Below, piece by piece: positions 1 through 8,391 of a stretch of DNA of 41,435 nt. This stretch comes from Streptomyces regalis (GTDB lineage: Bacteria > Actinomycetota > Actinomycetes > Streptomycetales > Streptomycetaceae): positions 15,464-56,898 of the forward strand of contig NZ_LLZG01000402.1 in assembly GCF_001509475.1 (NCBI RefSeq). The letters are read 5' to 3'. The translations under genes and the position numbers were made by a program. Below the pieces are notes generated by a model. It was not told where the DNA came from. It saw only the letters and a list, made by a program, of their open reading frames with translations, and made no database searches. The first letter of the stretch is position 1. Each line of letters begins with the position of its first letter.

Positions 1-1295
1 CGCCGCGGTAGCGGCTGATCGACACGGCTCCTCCGCCTTGCAGCTGGACGCACCAGGCCCCGCTCACCTGCGTTGATGAGGTGCCGTCCCTTGCAGCCGG
101 CCTGATCCGCCGGACAGGCCCTGGTCAGCACCAGCCCGGTCACCAGGTAGGGCACCGCGAGCAGCGCGAACACGGTGCCGTGCGTGGCCGCCCCGCCGAG
201 GACGGCGTACGCGCCGTAGACGGCCACCGTGACCAGCTCGGTGCCCAGGCCCGCGACCGAGGTCAGCGTGGCCCGGCCGGTGCCCTCGATACGGTGCTGG
301 AGCCGGGCGTCGGCGAGGACGGTCGCCAGCTGGAAGCCGCCGAAGGCGAGGGCGACCAGGCCGAGGCCGAGCGGGCTGCCGGACAGTGCGCCCACGGCCA
401 GGGCGAGCGCGGCGGCCATGAGCAGCCGCGCCAGTCCGCCTGTGCCGAGCCGTTCGGCCGGACCGGCCAGCAGGCCGCCGACCGTGGCCCCTGTCCAGAT
501 CAGCAGAAGCAGATAGGGCACCAGCTCGTCGGCCACGCCGGTCTCCCGCACCAGCAGCGGCGTGTACTCGTCGAGCGCGCCCCATACGGCGCCAACGGCC
601 GGCACGAGCAGGACGGCTCCCCTCAGGGTGCGGTCACCGCGGGCGGCGGCGAGTCCGGACCGCAGGGTCGCGGCCCAGCCCTCGCCGTCCTCGGTCTTGC
701 CCCGGTTCTCCGGGAACCGGGTCGCCGTCGCCGCCGTCAGCAGGCAGGCCAGCACGCTCGCCGTGCCCACGGCCGGGTAGCCGCCGAGCGTGAACACCGG
801 TCCGGCGGCGGCCATCGCCGCCATGACGCCGACCAGGCCCGCCGCCCGGGCCCGCCCCATGACACGCGCGTACTGCCCGGCCGCACCGAGCCGGTCCAGC
901 TCGTCGTGGACGAGGGCCTCCAGCGCACCGGAGCCGAGCGCTCCGCGCGCACCCCACAGGACGAAGCCGAGTGCGAAGGCCCAGTACGACGGCACCAGCA
1001 CCCACAGGGCGAAGCCGACGGCGGTGAGCAGCGGGCCGAGCCACAGCAGCAGCCGGCGCGAGACGGCGTCGGCCCAGGCGCCGGACGGGACCTCCAGCAG
1101 GACGCCGGTGATCGACCACAGGGCGAACAGGGAGGAGATCTGCCAGAGCGACAGACCGGTGTCGACGAAGAGCAGCGCGTACACCGGGTAGAGCAGGACG
1201 AAGTCGTCCAGGAACATGTAGCCGTACAGCGTGACCGCGAGACGCCGGACGCCGGGGGCGGGCGCACCGGGCACGCGTGCAGGTGAGAGTGTCAT
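1..1295 (-). CDS. MFS transporter, C-terminus beyond window edge
   Basis: Major facilitator superfamily permease, about 431 residues visible and still open at base 1. The N-terminal half has the MFS loop 2-3 motif (GAWADAVSRRLLL), and roughly 12 hydrophobic segments follow. ATG at 1295 is preceded by a GGGAAGG Shine-Dalgarno. After the last clear membrane segment, near base 120, the frame continues for about 40 Arg-rich residues with no hydrophobic stretch. This is odd for an MFS protein and could be a cytosolic tail or a frameshift near the true end. It lies 120 bp downstream of the ABC/HAD-EEP operon on the same strand, so it may be co-transcribed. The substrate cannot be told from sequence. 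Confidence 0.85.
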   Translation of the reverse strand, partial: MTLSPARVPGAPAPGVRRLAVTLYGYMFLDDFVLLYPVYALLFVDTGLSLWQISSLFALWSITGVLLEVPSGAWADAVSRRLLLWLGPLLTAVGFALWVLVPSYWAFALGFVLWGARGALGSGALEALVHDELDRLGAAGQYARVMGRARAAGLVGVMAAMAAAGPVFTLGGYPAVGTASVLACLLTAATATRFPENRGKTEDGEGWAATLRSGLAAARGDRTLRGAVLLVPAVGAVWGALDEYTPLLVRETGVADELVPYLLLLIWTGATVGGLLAGPAERLGTGGLARLLMAAALALAVGALSGSPLGLGLVALAFGGFQLATVLADARLQHRIEGTGRATLTSVAGLGTELVTVAVYGAYAVLGGAATHGTVFALLAVPYLVTGLVLTRACPADQAGCKGRHLINAGERGLVRPAARRRSRVDQPLPR

Positions 1296-1415
1296 GAGGC
1301 CTTCCCGTAGGGGCGATTCGGATGCCGGGGGTACGGCGTCCGAGGCGGCCCTCGGGAGGCACGGCTGGTGGATCAATGTCGCCAGGTCATGGCACCGATG
1401 GTAGGCGGACCGGGT

Positions 1416-2873
1416 TCATGAGCCCAGCGAAAATGTGGTGATCACCGCCGCATGGTCGGACGGCCAGTCGTTGTCCTCGACGTCCGGCCAGGGGCGGGGG
1501 CGGCCGCTGACGTACGTCCGCGAGTCGAGCACCCTGAGCCCCCGGTGGAGAACGAAGTCGATCCGGTCCTGCGGCTCCGGGCGGCCGCTGCCGTCCTCGT
1601 GCTCGTCATGGACCGGGGACCAGGTGTGGCCGGGGTCCCGTACCGGGTCGGGGTGGGCCTCGCGGTAGGAGTCGCGCAGGCCGGCCTCCTCCGCGGCCTT
1701 CGTCACCGGCCACTCGACGTCGGGCCGGTCCAGGTGGGAGGGGCTGTTGAAGTCGCCGACGAGGACGACGGGGACGGAGGCGTCGCAGGCGTCGTCGATC
1801 CGGCGCAGGGTGTCCCGCATCTGCGCGAGCCGCACCTCCTCGTGGGCGATCAGCTCGTCCGCCCCGAGCCCGTCGAAGGCGGACTCGTAGGGCCCGTACG
1901 GCGTGTAGTCCAGGTGGGCCGTCCAGATGTCGACCTCGTGGTCGCCCACCTCGATCCGGACCCCGGCCGCCCCGTAGAAGCCGACGTCGGGGTCGCCGAA
2001 GCGGGCCGTGATGGGGTGGCGGCTGATGACGCCGAGGTTCTCCCCGGCACGGTGGTGGTGCCAGCCGAGGGCGCCGGCGAGTTCCTCGGCGGCGCTGCCG
2101 TACGTCTCCTGCAGGCCGACCACGTCCACCTCGGTCTCGGTGATGATCTTGAGCTGTTTGGCCCGGTGCTCGCGGACCTTGGTGCCGCCGTACCAGAGGT
2201 TCCAGGTCATGACGCGGAGGCGGTACGGCAGCAGGGCGCGCAGGCGCCGCGGGGTGACGCCCTCCAGGCTGTCCAGCACGGTCCGTCCGGGTGCCGCCTC
2301 GATCGGGGCGAGCGACGGCACCGCGAGCACCGTGCAGCCTGCCGCCTCGGCGGAGCTGACGCCGGTCTGTGTGTCCTCGACGGCCACGCAGCGGGCGGGG
2401 TCGACGCCGAGGGCGCGGCAGGCGGCCAGGTACGGGTCGGGGGCGGGCTTGGTGTGGTCGGTGTCGTCGGCGGTGACGGAGACCGCGAAGCGGCTCGCGC
2501 CGAGTGCTTCGAGGACGGTGTCGGCGACGGCCCGGGGGGATGCGGTGACCAGGGCCGTGGGGATGTCCTCGCGGGCCAGGGCGTCGAGCAGGGCGAGGGC
2601 GCCGGGGCGGGGCACGATGCCGGTACGGACGCGGTCTGCGAACTCGTGGTGGAGCGCGTCGGCGAGGCCGGCGGCCGAGGTGCCCGTGGCCTCGGCCAGC
2701 CAGTGGGCGGTGTACTCGACCGGACGGCCGAGCACATGCGGCTCGTCCGCCACGGCGAGGGCCCGGCCGGCCACACGCTCCACCGCCTCCCACCACAGCC
2801 GCTCGGTGTCGACGAGCGTGCCGTCCATGTCGAACAGGACGGCCTGGAGCGGGAGTCGGGGGTGGGGGGTCAC
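1416..2873 (-). CDS. HAD phosphatase - EEP phosphodiesterase fusion protein
   Basis: 485 residues with two hydrolase domains. Residues 10-215 are a beta-phosphoglucomutase-like HAD phosphatase: D15/D17 in FDMDGTLVD, T110-S112 in LVTAS, K142 in HTKP, E166-D167 in VAVEDTQTG. Residues 220-485 are an endonuclease/exonuclease/phosphatase domain: N225 (MTWNLW), E256 (LQET), H320-D322 (TAHLD), D374-N376 (VGDFN), D473-H474 (SDH). Both catalytic sets look complete. There is no signal peptide, so it should be cytoplasmic. GTG at 2873 is 14 bp after the ATPase stop and follows a weak AGAGAG sequence. An internal ATG at 2210 (Met222) sits at the domain boundary and could give a free EEP domain. Inferred role: cleave an imported phosphodiester, then dephosphorylate the product. 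Confidence 0.85.
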   Translation of the reverse strand: MTPHPRLPLQAVLFDMDGTLVDTERLWWEAVERVAGRALAVADEPHVLGRPVEYTAHWLAEATGTSAAGLADALHHEFADRVRTGIVPRPGALALLDALAREDIPTALVTASPRAVADTVLEALGASRFAVSVTADDTDHTKPAPDPYLAACRALGVDPARCVAVEDTQTGVSSAEAAGCTVLAVPSLAPIEAAPGRTVLDSLEGVTPRRLRALLPYRLRVMTWNLWYGGTKVREHRAKQLKIITETEVDVVGLQETYGSAAEELAGALGWHHHRAGENLGVISRHPITARFGDPDVGFYGAAGVRIEVGDHEVDIWTAHLDYTPYGPYESAFDGLGADELIAHEEVRLAQMRDTLRRIDDACDASVPVVLVGDFNSPSHLDRPDVEWPVTKAAEEAGLRDSYREAHPDPVRDPGHTWSPVHDEHEDGSGRPEPQDRIDFVLHRGLRVLDSRTYVSGRPRPWPDVEDNDWPSDHAAVITTFSLGS

Positions 2874-2887
2874 GTCTCTCTCTTTCG

Positions 2888-3973
2888 TCACGGGGCGGTT
2901 CGTTCCGCCACCAGCACCGGCCGCTCCGGCAGGGACACGCTCACCGAGGAGCCGGTGCCCAGTCCGGCGGCTTCGTGCACGGGCAGGTCGGCCTTCACCT
3001 CGGTGCCGTCGCCGAGCCGGACGGTGACGCGGACGACCGCGCCGAGGAACGCCGTGGCCACGACCCGCGCGTCGCCCGTCTCGTCGGACCGCACCTGTAC
3101 GGCCTCCGGCCGCACCAGGACGTCCACCTCGCTGCCGGACGGCGCCTGGCCGTCGACCGGCAACCGCCGCCCGAGCACCTCTACCTCGGTCCCCTTCAGC
3201 GTTCCGGGAATCCGGCTCATCGTGCCCACGAACTCGGCGACGAAGGCGGTGGCCGGCCGCCCGTACAGCTCGGCGGGCACGGCGCACTGTTCGAGCCGTC
3301 CGGCGTGCATCACGGCCACCCGGTCGGCCATCGACAGCGCCTCCTCCTGGTCGTGGGTGACGAACAGGGTGGTGATGCCGAGCTCCTGCTGGAGCCGTCG
3401 GATCTCCTCGCGGAGCGTGAGGCGCACCTTGGCATCCAGCGCCGACAGCGGTTCGTCGAGCAGCAGTACGCGCGGGCGCAGGGCGAGGGCCCGGGCCAGG
3501 GCGATGCGCTGCTGCTGGCCGCCGGAGAGCTGGTGCGGGAAGCTTTGCCCCTTGTCGGCGAGCCCGACGAGCTCCAGCAACTCGGCGGCCCGCGCCCGCC
3601 GTTGTGCAGTGCGCACCTTCCTCATCCGCAGCCCGAAGGCCACGTTGTCGAGCGCGCTCAGATGCGGGAAGAGGCTGTACGACTGGAAGACCATCCCGGC
3701 GTCGCGGCGGTGGGCCGGGACGCGGGTGACGTCCTCGCCGTCCACCAGCACCTCGCCGGCATCCGGGTGTTCGAACCCGGCGAGCATCCGCAGCGCGGTG
3801 GTCTTGCCGCAGCCGGAGGGGCCGAGCAGGGCGAGCAGTTCACCGGGCTGGACGGTGAGGTCGAGGCCGTCGAGGGCGACGGTCGCCCCGAACTCCCGGC
3901 GCAGTCCGCGGAATTCGACGGTGGCGGCCTTCTCGGTGGTCGTCTTCTCGAGCGTGGTGAGGGTCATGGTCAT
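2888..3973 (-). CDS. ABC transporter ATP-binding protein, PotA/FbpC type
   Basis: 361-residue ATPase of an import system. Walker A GPSGCGKTT is at residues 51-59, the signature LSGGQQQRIALARAL near 150, Walker B VLLLDEPLSALD just after, and the switch His in FVTHDQEEA. A C-terminal TOBE-like region of about 120 residues is typical of the spermidine, Fe(III), thiamine and aminoethylphosphonate importers. ATG at 3973 overlaps the TGA of the upstream permease gene (ATGA), pointing to translational coupling. A second ATG at 3967 has a better GGGG sequence in front and is an alternative start. Substrate specificity is not determined by this subunit. Confidence 0.92.
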   Translation of the reverse strand: MTMTLTTLEKTTTEKAATVEFRGLRREFGATVALDGLDLTVQPGELLALLGPSGCGKTTALRMLAGFEHPDAGEVLVDGEDVTRVPAHRRDAGMVFQSYSLFPHLSALDNVAFGLRMRKVRTAQRRARAAELLELVGLADKGQSFPHQLSGGQQQRIALARALALRPRVLLLDEPLSALDAKVRLTLREEIRRLQQELGITTLFVTHDQEEALSMADRVAVMHAGRLEQCAVPAELYGRPATAFVAEFVGTMSRIPGTLKGTEVEVLGRRLPVDGQAPSGSEVDVLVRPEAVQVRSDETGDARVVATAFLGAVVRVTVRLGDGTEVKADLPVHEAAGLGTGSSVSVSLPERPVLVAERTAP

Positions 3974-4782
3974 CCCCGGGAGGTGGTACGGGTGCGTCCG
4001 CCGAAGCCGGCGAGGACGAGGAGCAGCGCCCAGGTCACGAGCAGGCTGAGCACGGACACGGCGACGGACAGCTGGGCCTGGGCGCCGCTGACGCTCACGA
4101 TCCACACGGCGAACGGCCTGAAGCCGAGCAACTGGGCGACCGTGAACTCGCCGAGCACCAGCGCCAGCGTGAGGAAGGAGGCGTTGAGCAGCGCGGCGCG
4201 CAGATTGGGCAGCACGGCTCCGAACAGCGCCTGCGGCCAGCCGGCCCCGCAGCTGCGGGCGGCCTCGACGAGGGTGCGTACGTCGATGGCGCTCAGGCCC
4301 GCGTCCAGCGCCCGGTACACGAACGGCAGCGCCATCACGACGTACGCCAGCACGAGCACGACGGGAAAGTCGGGGTTCTGGATGGCCACGAACGTCTGGA
4401 ACAGCGGCGTGCGCGAGAGGTGTTCGGGCCCCCACTTCAGCACGGTGACGATCCCGGCGACGAACGCGATCGGCGGCAGGACCAGCGGCAGCGAGCACAC
4501 CACCTCGACGACCGGCCGCAGCCTGGACGCGCCGAGCCGCAGCGCGACCGTGGCGGGCACCATCAGCAGCAGGACGACGGCGATGGTGGCGGCGGCCAGC
4601 TCCAGCGAGAGCAGCAGGCTGGAGGTGAAGCCGTCGGCGGAGAAGATCTGCGTGTAGGCGTCGAAGGTGACGCCCTGCCCCGGCACGTCGACTGTGAAGA
4701 TCACGGACGCGGCCAGCGGCACCAGGAAGTACAGTCCGGCGAGGCCGAGGACGCCCCACCGCCACAGGTTCAGGCGAGCCAT
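3970..4782 (-). CDS. ABC transporter permease, second membrane subunit
   Basis: 270-residue inner-membrane permease of the binding-protein-dependent (PotC/PhnV-like) family. It has about six hydrophobic segments beginning with WGVLGLAGLYFLVPLAASVIF. The cytoplasmic EAA-type coupling loop is LVEAARSCGAGWPQALFGAV, with the conserved Gly, and should contact the ATPase. The start overlaps the end of the partner permease by 13 bp, and the stop overlaps the ATPase start, so all four transporter genes are tightly coupled. Its position and family support an importer for a small anionic or polyamine-like solute; the exact ligand is unknown. Confidence 0.9.
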   Translation of the reverse strand: MARLNLWRWGVLGLAGLYFLVPLAASVIFTVDVPGQGVTFDAYTQIFSADGFTSSLLLSLELAAATIAVVLLLMVPATVALRLGASRLRPVVEVVCSLPLVLPPIAFVAGIVTVLKWGPEHLSRTPLFQTFVAIQNPDFPVVLVLAYVVMALPFVYRALDAGLSAIDVRTLVEAARSCGAGWPQALFGAVLPNLRAALLNASFLTLALVLGEFTVAQLLGFRPFAVWIVSVSGAQAQLSVAVSVLSLLVTWALLLVLAGFGGRTRTTSRG

Positions 4783-5666
4783 CGTGCGCTCCGTCGTTGC
4801 AGGGGCAGGTACACCGCCATGACCAGGGCCGCGACCAGGACCATGTCGAGGCTGAGGGCGAGTGCCACGTTCTCCTGGCCGACCAGCACGTTGCCGGAGA
4901 GGGCGTCGGCGATCTGCAGGGTGACCAGCGGGATCGAACTGCCGACCATGGCCGCGGCGGTGGCGTACGCGGCGAAGGCGCTGCCGAAGAGGAGCACCAG
5001 CCCGCCGAGCAGCGAGGGCAGCAGCACGGGCAGGGCGACATGCCGCCAGTACTGCACCGTCGTCGCCCCGTTGTTCTGCGCGGCCTCGCGCCACTGGGAG
5101 CGCAGGCCGTCCAGGGCCGGGGTGATGGTGAGGACCATCAGCGGGATCAGGAAGTACAGGTAGACGATCACCAGGCCCCAGAAGCTGTAGAGATCCCAGC
5201 CCTTGTCCGTCAGGCCGAGATGCCGGGTCAGCACGCCGGCGTTGCCGAGCGTGGCGACGAAGGCGAAGGCCAGCGGGACACCACCGAAGTTGGCGAGCAC
5301 CCCGGACGCGGTGAGCACGGCCTCGCGCAGCGCCCGGAACCGGGACGTCACCACGGCCTGCGCGAGTGGCAGGCCGAACACGACAGCCAGGGCGGCGGAG
5401 ACGGCGGACAGCTTGACGCTGCCGAGGAGAGCCGTGAGATACGCCCCCTTGAGGGAGGTGCTCAGGTTCTCGACGGTGTACGAACCGGCGCCCGTGGCCG
5501 GGTCCTTGACCGTGAAGGCGCCGTCGAGCATGGCCAGGGCGGGCAGCCCGAAGGCGATCGCGGTGAAGACGAGCAGCGGGGCGACGGCGAGCCAGCCGAG
5601 CGACCGGCGCCGCCGCTTCACCGGAGCGGCGGTCGCCGTGTCGACCCGCGTGAGGGTGGCCGTCAT
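4770..5666 (-). CDS. ABC transporter permease, first membrane subunit
   Basis: 298-residue permease, PotB/PhnU-like. A basic N-terminus (KRRRR) precedes the first membrane helix, six further hydrophobic segments follow, and the EAA loop reads WREAAQNNGATTVQYWRHVA. ATG at 5666 overlaps the TGA of the substrate-binding protein gene (ATGA). With the adjacent permease it would form the heterodimeric channel of the importer. The pattern of two different permeases, one lipoprotein and one TOBE-containing ATPase is shared by the spermidine/putrescine, Fe(III), thiamine and 2-aminoethylphosphonate families, so family assignment alone does not give the substrate. Confidence 0.9.
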   Translation of the reverse strand: MTATLTRVDTATAAPVKRRRRSLGWLAVAPLLVFTAIAFGLPALAMLDGAFTVKDPATGAGSYTVENLSTSLKGAYLTALLGSVKLSAVSAALAVVFGLPLAQAVVTSRFRALREAVLTASGVLANFGGVPLAFAFVATLGNAGVLTRHLGLTDKGWDLYSFWGLVIVYLYFLIPLMVLTITPALDGLRSQWREAAQNNGATTVQYWRHVALPVLLPSLLGGLVLLFGSAFAAYATAAAMVGSSIPLVTLQIADALSGNVLVGQENVALALSLDMVLVAALVMAVYLPLQRRSARWLA

Positions 5667-6820
5667 CCGGAGACGGCCTTCGCCCAACCCTGCCCGAGCA
5701 CTGTCTTGGCCTTGTTCTGCTGCTCCTCGGTCGGGAAGGAGGGCGTCCCGGCGACCTCGGGCAGCTTGGCCGCGGCCGTCTTGTCGAGCGTGCCGGCCTT
5801 CTCCATGGCGGGCATCAGGGCGGGTCGGGCGTACCCCTTGAGCCACAGGTTCTGGCCCTCGGCGCTGTAGAGGTACTCCTCCCACAGGCGGGCGGCCGCC
5901 GGGTGCGGGGCGTCCTTGTTGATGGCCTGCGAGTAGTACTGGGAGAACTTGCCGTCGGTGGGCACCGCCACCTTCCAGTCGACGCCCTTGGACTTGAACT
6001 CGTCGGCGTAGCCGGCGTTGAGGTAGTCCCAGTCGATGCTGATCGGCGTCTCGCCCTTCTCGACGGTGGCCGGGGTCGACTCGACGGGCGTGTAGTTGCC
6101 GTTCTTCTTCAGCTTGGCGAAGAAGTCGAGGCCGGGCTGGATGTCGTCGAAGGAGCCGCCGCTCGCGAGGGAGGCCGCCCAGACGCCGCCGAAGGCCGAG
6201 CCGGACTTGGTCGGGTTGCCGTTGAGGGCGACCTGGCCCTTGTACTGCGGCTTGAGCAGGTCGGCGAAGGTCTCGGGGCACTCCTTGACCCGCTTGGCGT
6301 CACAGCCGATGGAGATGTAGCCGCCGTAGTCGTTGTACCAACGGCCCTGGGCGTCCTTCTGGCCCTCGGGGATGTCGGCGAAGGCCTGCACCTTGTACGG
6401 CGCGAGCAGCCCCTGCTGGGCCGCGCTCAGCGCGAACGAGCTGCCCAGGTCGAGGACGTCGGGGGCGCGGTCCTGGCCCTTCCTCGACGTCACGGCGTTG
6501 ATCTCGTCCTGGCTGGCGCCGTCCGGGTTCTCCACCTCGATCTTGATGCCGTACTTCTTCTGGAAGCCGTCGATGAGGGCGCCGTAGTTGGCCCAGTCGC
6601 GGGGCAGCGCGATGGCGTGCAGCGTGCCCTCCTTCTTGGCCGCCTTCACCAGCGCGTCCATGCCGCCGAAGTCGGCGGCGGAGGTGGCGGTGGCGGCGCT
6701 CTTGCCGTCGGCGGTGGTCGACGCGTTGTCGGGGGCGGCACCGCAGGCGCTCAGGGCGAGCGCGGCGACGACGGTCAGGGCGCCGATCGGGACGGCGGTT
6801 CTCGGCAAGGACACGGTCAC
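5663..6820 (-). CDS. ABC transporter substrate-binding lipoprotein
   Basis: 385-residue extracellular solute-binding protein. The signal peptide ends in a lipobox LSAC with acylated Cys26. The mature part begins with a low-complexity linker, then a type 2 periplasmic-binding fold (KAAKKEGTLHAIALPRDWANY, later SIDWDYLNAGYADEF), as in Fe(III)/spermidine/aminoethylphosphonate receptors. GTG at 6820 is preceded by GGAG with 6-nt spacing. In-frame codons further upstream would place charged residues before the signal peptide, so they are rejected. It is the first gene of the operon, and its start lies 55 bp from the operator palindrome at 6875-6900. Confidence 0.92.
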   Translation of the reverse strand: MTVSLPRTAVPIGALTVVAALALSACGAAPDNASTTADGKSAATATSAADFGGMDALVKAAKKEGTLHAIALPRDWANYGALIDGFQKKYGIKIEVENPDGASQDEINAVTSRKGQDRAPDVLDLGSSFALSAAQQGLLAPYKVQAFADIPEGQKDAQGRWYNDYGGYISIGCDAKRVKECPETFADLLKPQYKGQVALNGNPTKSGSAFGGVWAASLASGGSFDDIQPGLDFFAKLKKNGNYTPVESTPATVEKGETPISIDWDYLNAGYADEFKSKGVDWKVAVPTDGKFSQYYSQAINKDAPHPAAARLWEEYLYSAEGQNLWLKGYARPALMPAMEKAGTLDKTAAAKLPEVAGTPSFPTEEQQNKAKTVLGQGWAKAVSG

Positions 6821-6874
6821 GGCTTTCTCCAGGGGGACGCGCGATGGTGCGGAAGGATCTTGCCCACGTGCTGC

Positions 6875-6900
6875 GGCTAACTTGTCTGAACAAGTTGGCC
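6875..6900. promoter_or_regulatory. Predicted operator for the GntR/HutC regulator
   Basis: Inverted repeat with 11-bp arms and one mismatch: GGCTAACTTGT, spacer CTGA, ACAAGTTGGCC. The inner 18 bp (6879-6896) are perfectly symmetric. The GTCT..AC core resembles operators of HutC-type regulators such as DasR. It lies between the divergent gntR and transporter genes, 55 bp upstream of the binding-protein start, where occupation would block the operon promoter. No clear -35/-10 pair could be assigned on either strand. Confidence 0.7.
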
Positions 6901-7048
6901 TCAGTACGCCGGGCGATGGTTGCACGTCCGTAAACTCTGGCGAAACCCTGAGCCCTGAATTTGTGCATAATCCCGGCTGACACGGATCACCGCCGGGTCT
7001 CGATTAGGCTGGTCACGCTGTGCACAGCAACCGACTCAGAGGGGAAGC

Positions 7049-7789
7049 ATGGCGGCGCGACACGAGGAGATCGCCGACGAACTGCGCCGGGCGATCGACC
7101 GCGAGGAGTACACGGTCGGCAGCCTGCTGCCCGCCGAGACCGACCTCGCGGCCCGGTACGGCGTCTCACGCGGCACGGTCCGCCAGGCCGTCGCGGCGCT
7201 CACCACCGAGGGCCTCATCGGCTCACGCCAGGGCGCCCGCCGCGTCGTACTGGCCGGCCGCCGCAGCCAGAGCTTCGCCGAACTGCGCAGCTTCGCGCAG
7301 TGGGCGCGGGCGATGGGGCGGGCGGCGACGGGCCGTGTGGTCGCGCAGGAGTACCGCGCGGCGACACAGGAGGACGCGGTACGCCTCCAACTGCGCGCCG
7401 GCACTCCGGTGCTGCACGTCCTGCGGGTACGCGGCCTGGACGGTGAACCGGTGCTGCTGGAACGGACCGTATACGCCGACTGGATCTCGCCGGCCGTCGA
7501 ATCGATCGAACCTGACTGCCCATCGGTGACCCAACGGCTGTACGAGGACACGGGGTTGGTCTTCGCCTACGGCGAGCACGTCATCGACGCGGTGGCGGCG
7601 GGCGCGCAGGACGCCGAGCTGCTGGGCGTCCGCCGGACCAGCCCGCTGCTGCGGGTGCGCCGGGTGACCACGACGCGGGAGGGGCGTCCGGTGGAGTGGT
7701 CGGACGACCGGTATCGCTCGGACGCGGTGAGCTTCAGTGTGTACAACTCGATCGGCAACAACGCGTTGGCTCGGAAGACCGCGGAGTAG
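7049..7789 (+). CDS. GntR family regulator, HutC/UTRA subfamily
   Basis: 246 residues. The N-terminal winged helix-turn-helix (residues about 1-68, with LPAETDLAARYGVSRGTVRQAV) is a canonical GntR DNA-binding domain. Residues about 90-240 form a UTRA effector domain, the fold that binds small molecules in HutC, DasR and PhnF. ATG at 7049 follows a strong GAGGGGAAG Shine-Dalgarno. It is divergent from the ABC transporter operon and most likely represses it and itself through the palindrome at 6875-6900. The ligand is presumably the transported compound or a phosphorylated derivative; that is inference from gene context. Confidence 0.9.
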   Translation: MAARHEEIADELRRAIDREEYTVGSLLPAETDLAARYGVSRGTVRQAVAALTTEGLIGSRQGARRVVLAGRRSQSFAELRSFAQWARAMGRAATGRVVAQEYRAATQEDAVRLQLRAGTPVLHVLRVRGLDGEPVLLERTVYADWISPAVESIEPDCPSVTQRLYEDTGLVFAYGEHVIDAVAAGAQDAELLGVRRTSPLLRVRRVTTTREGRPVEWSDDRYRSDAVSFSVYNSIGNNALARKTAE

Positions 7790-7883
7790 TTGGGGCGCAC
7801 TGTTGCGCTCTCCGCCGAACGGCTATGCACGTCAGTCCTGCGGAGGAGGCCGTCGCCCGCAGCGGCGCGCAAGACTTCCGGTC

Positions 7884-8342
7884 ATGGACACCATCGACAT
7901 CCCCGCCCTGCCGTACGTCGACGAGCACACGACGGTCGTCGCAGCAGACGCCGACACTGTCTGGCACGAGCTGCGACACGTGCTGGACGGCATCTTCTCG
8001 CGAGGCCGATCGGTGGGCATCGTTGCTCTGCTCGGCTGCGCCGACCGCACGCCCTCCGGGCCCCGCCCCCTGACCGAGAGCTCGACCCTGCGCGGCTTCC
8101 GGGTCGCAGTGGCGGCCCCGGGCCGAGAGCTGGCCCTCGTCGGGCGGCACCGCTTCTCGTCGTACGCCCTGGTCTTCCACCTCGAAGAGGCAGGTCCGGG
8201 TCGTACCCAGGTGAGGGCCGAGACCCGGGCCGGCTTCCCCGGCCCGGCAGGAGCCATCTACCGACGGCTGGTCATCGGCACAGGCGGCCACGCCTTCCTC
8301 GTACGGCGCATGCTGACAACGGTACGCAAACGCGCCCTATAG
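7884..8342 (+). CDS. Small SRPBCC/START-like hypothetical protein
   Basis: 152 residues, no signal peptide or membrane segment. The start MDTIDIPALPYVDEHTTVV, an early Trp (VWHEL), a central GFRVAVAAPGRELALVGRH and a late helix with RRLVIGTGGHAFLVRRML suggest the helix-grip SRPBCC fold. I base this on overall pattern, not on a definite motif. No good Shine-Dalgarno precedes the ATG. It lies 94 bp after gntR on the same strand and may be co-transcribed, but nothing ties its function to transport. The TAG stop overlaps the start of a dispersed repeat. Confidence 0.6.
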   Translation: MDTIDIPALPYVDEHTTVVAADADTVWHELRHVLDGIFSRGRSVGIVALLGCADRTPSGPRPLTESSTLRGFRVAVAAPGRELALVGRHRFSSYALVFHLEEAGPGRTQVRAETRAGFPGPAGAIYRRLVIGTGGHAFLVRRMLTTVRKRAL

Positions 8343-8390
8343 GGGCGCGGGGAACTGCGCGATCAACCCCCACCAAGCCGCAGATGACCG
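8341..8390 (+). repeat. Dispersed Streptomyces intergenic repeat, copy 1
   Basis: The 22 bp at 8341-8362 (AGGGGCGCGGGGAACTGCGC plus GA) are identical to 10675-10696. A related tail rich in CCCC and ending in CCGCAG follows both. It fills the gap between two convergent genes and overlaps the last two bases of the TAG stop at 8340-8342. From memory, this motif is frequent between genes in Streptomyces; its function is unknown to me. Confidence 0.7.
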
Positions 8391-8391
8391 A

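Noticed and set aside
1452..4049. An 865-codon plus-strand frame opposite the HAD-EEP and ATPase genes
   Set aside because: Compositionally biased shadow of real genes; no recognisable domain or ribosome site.
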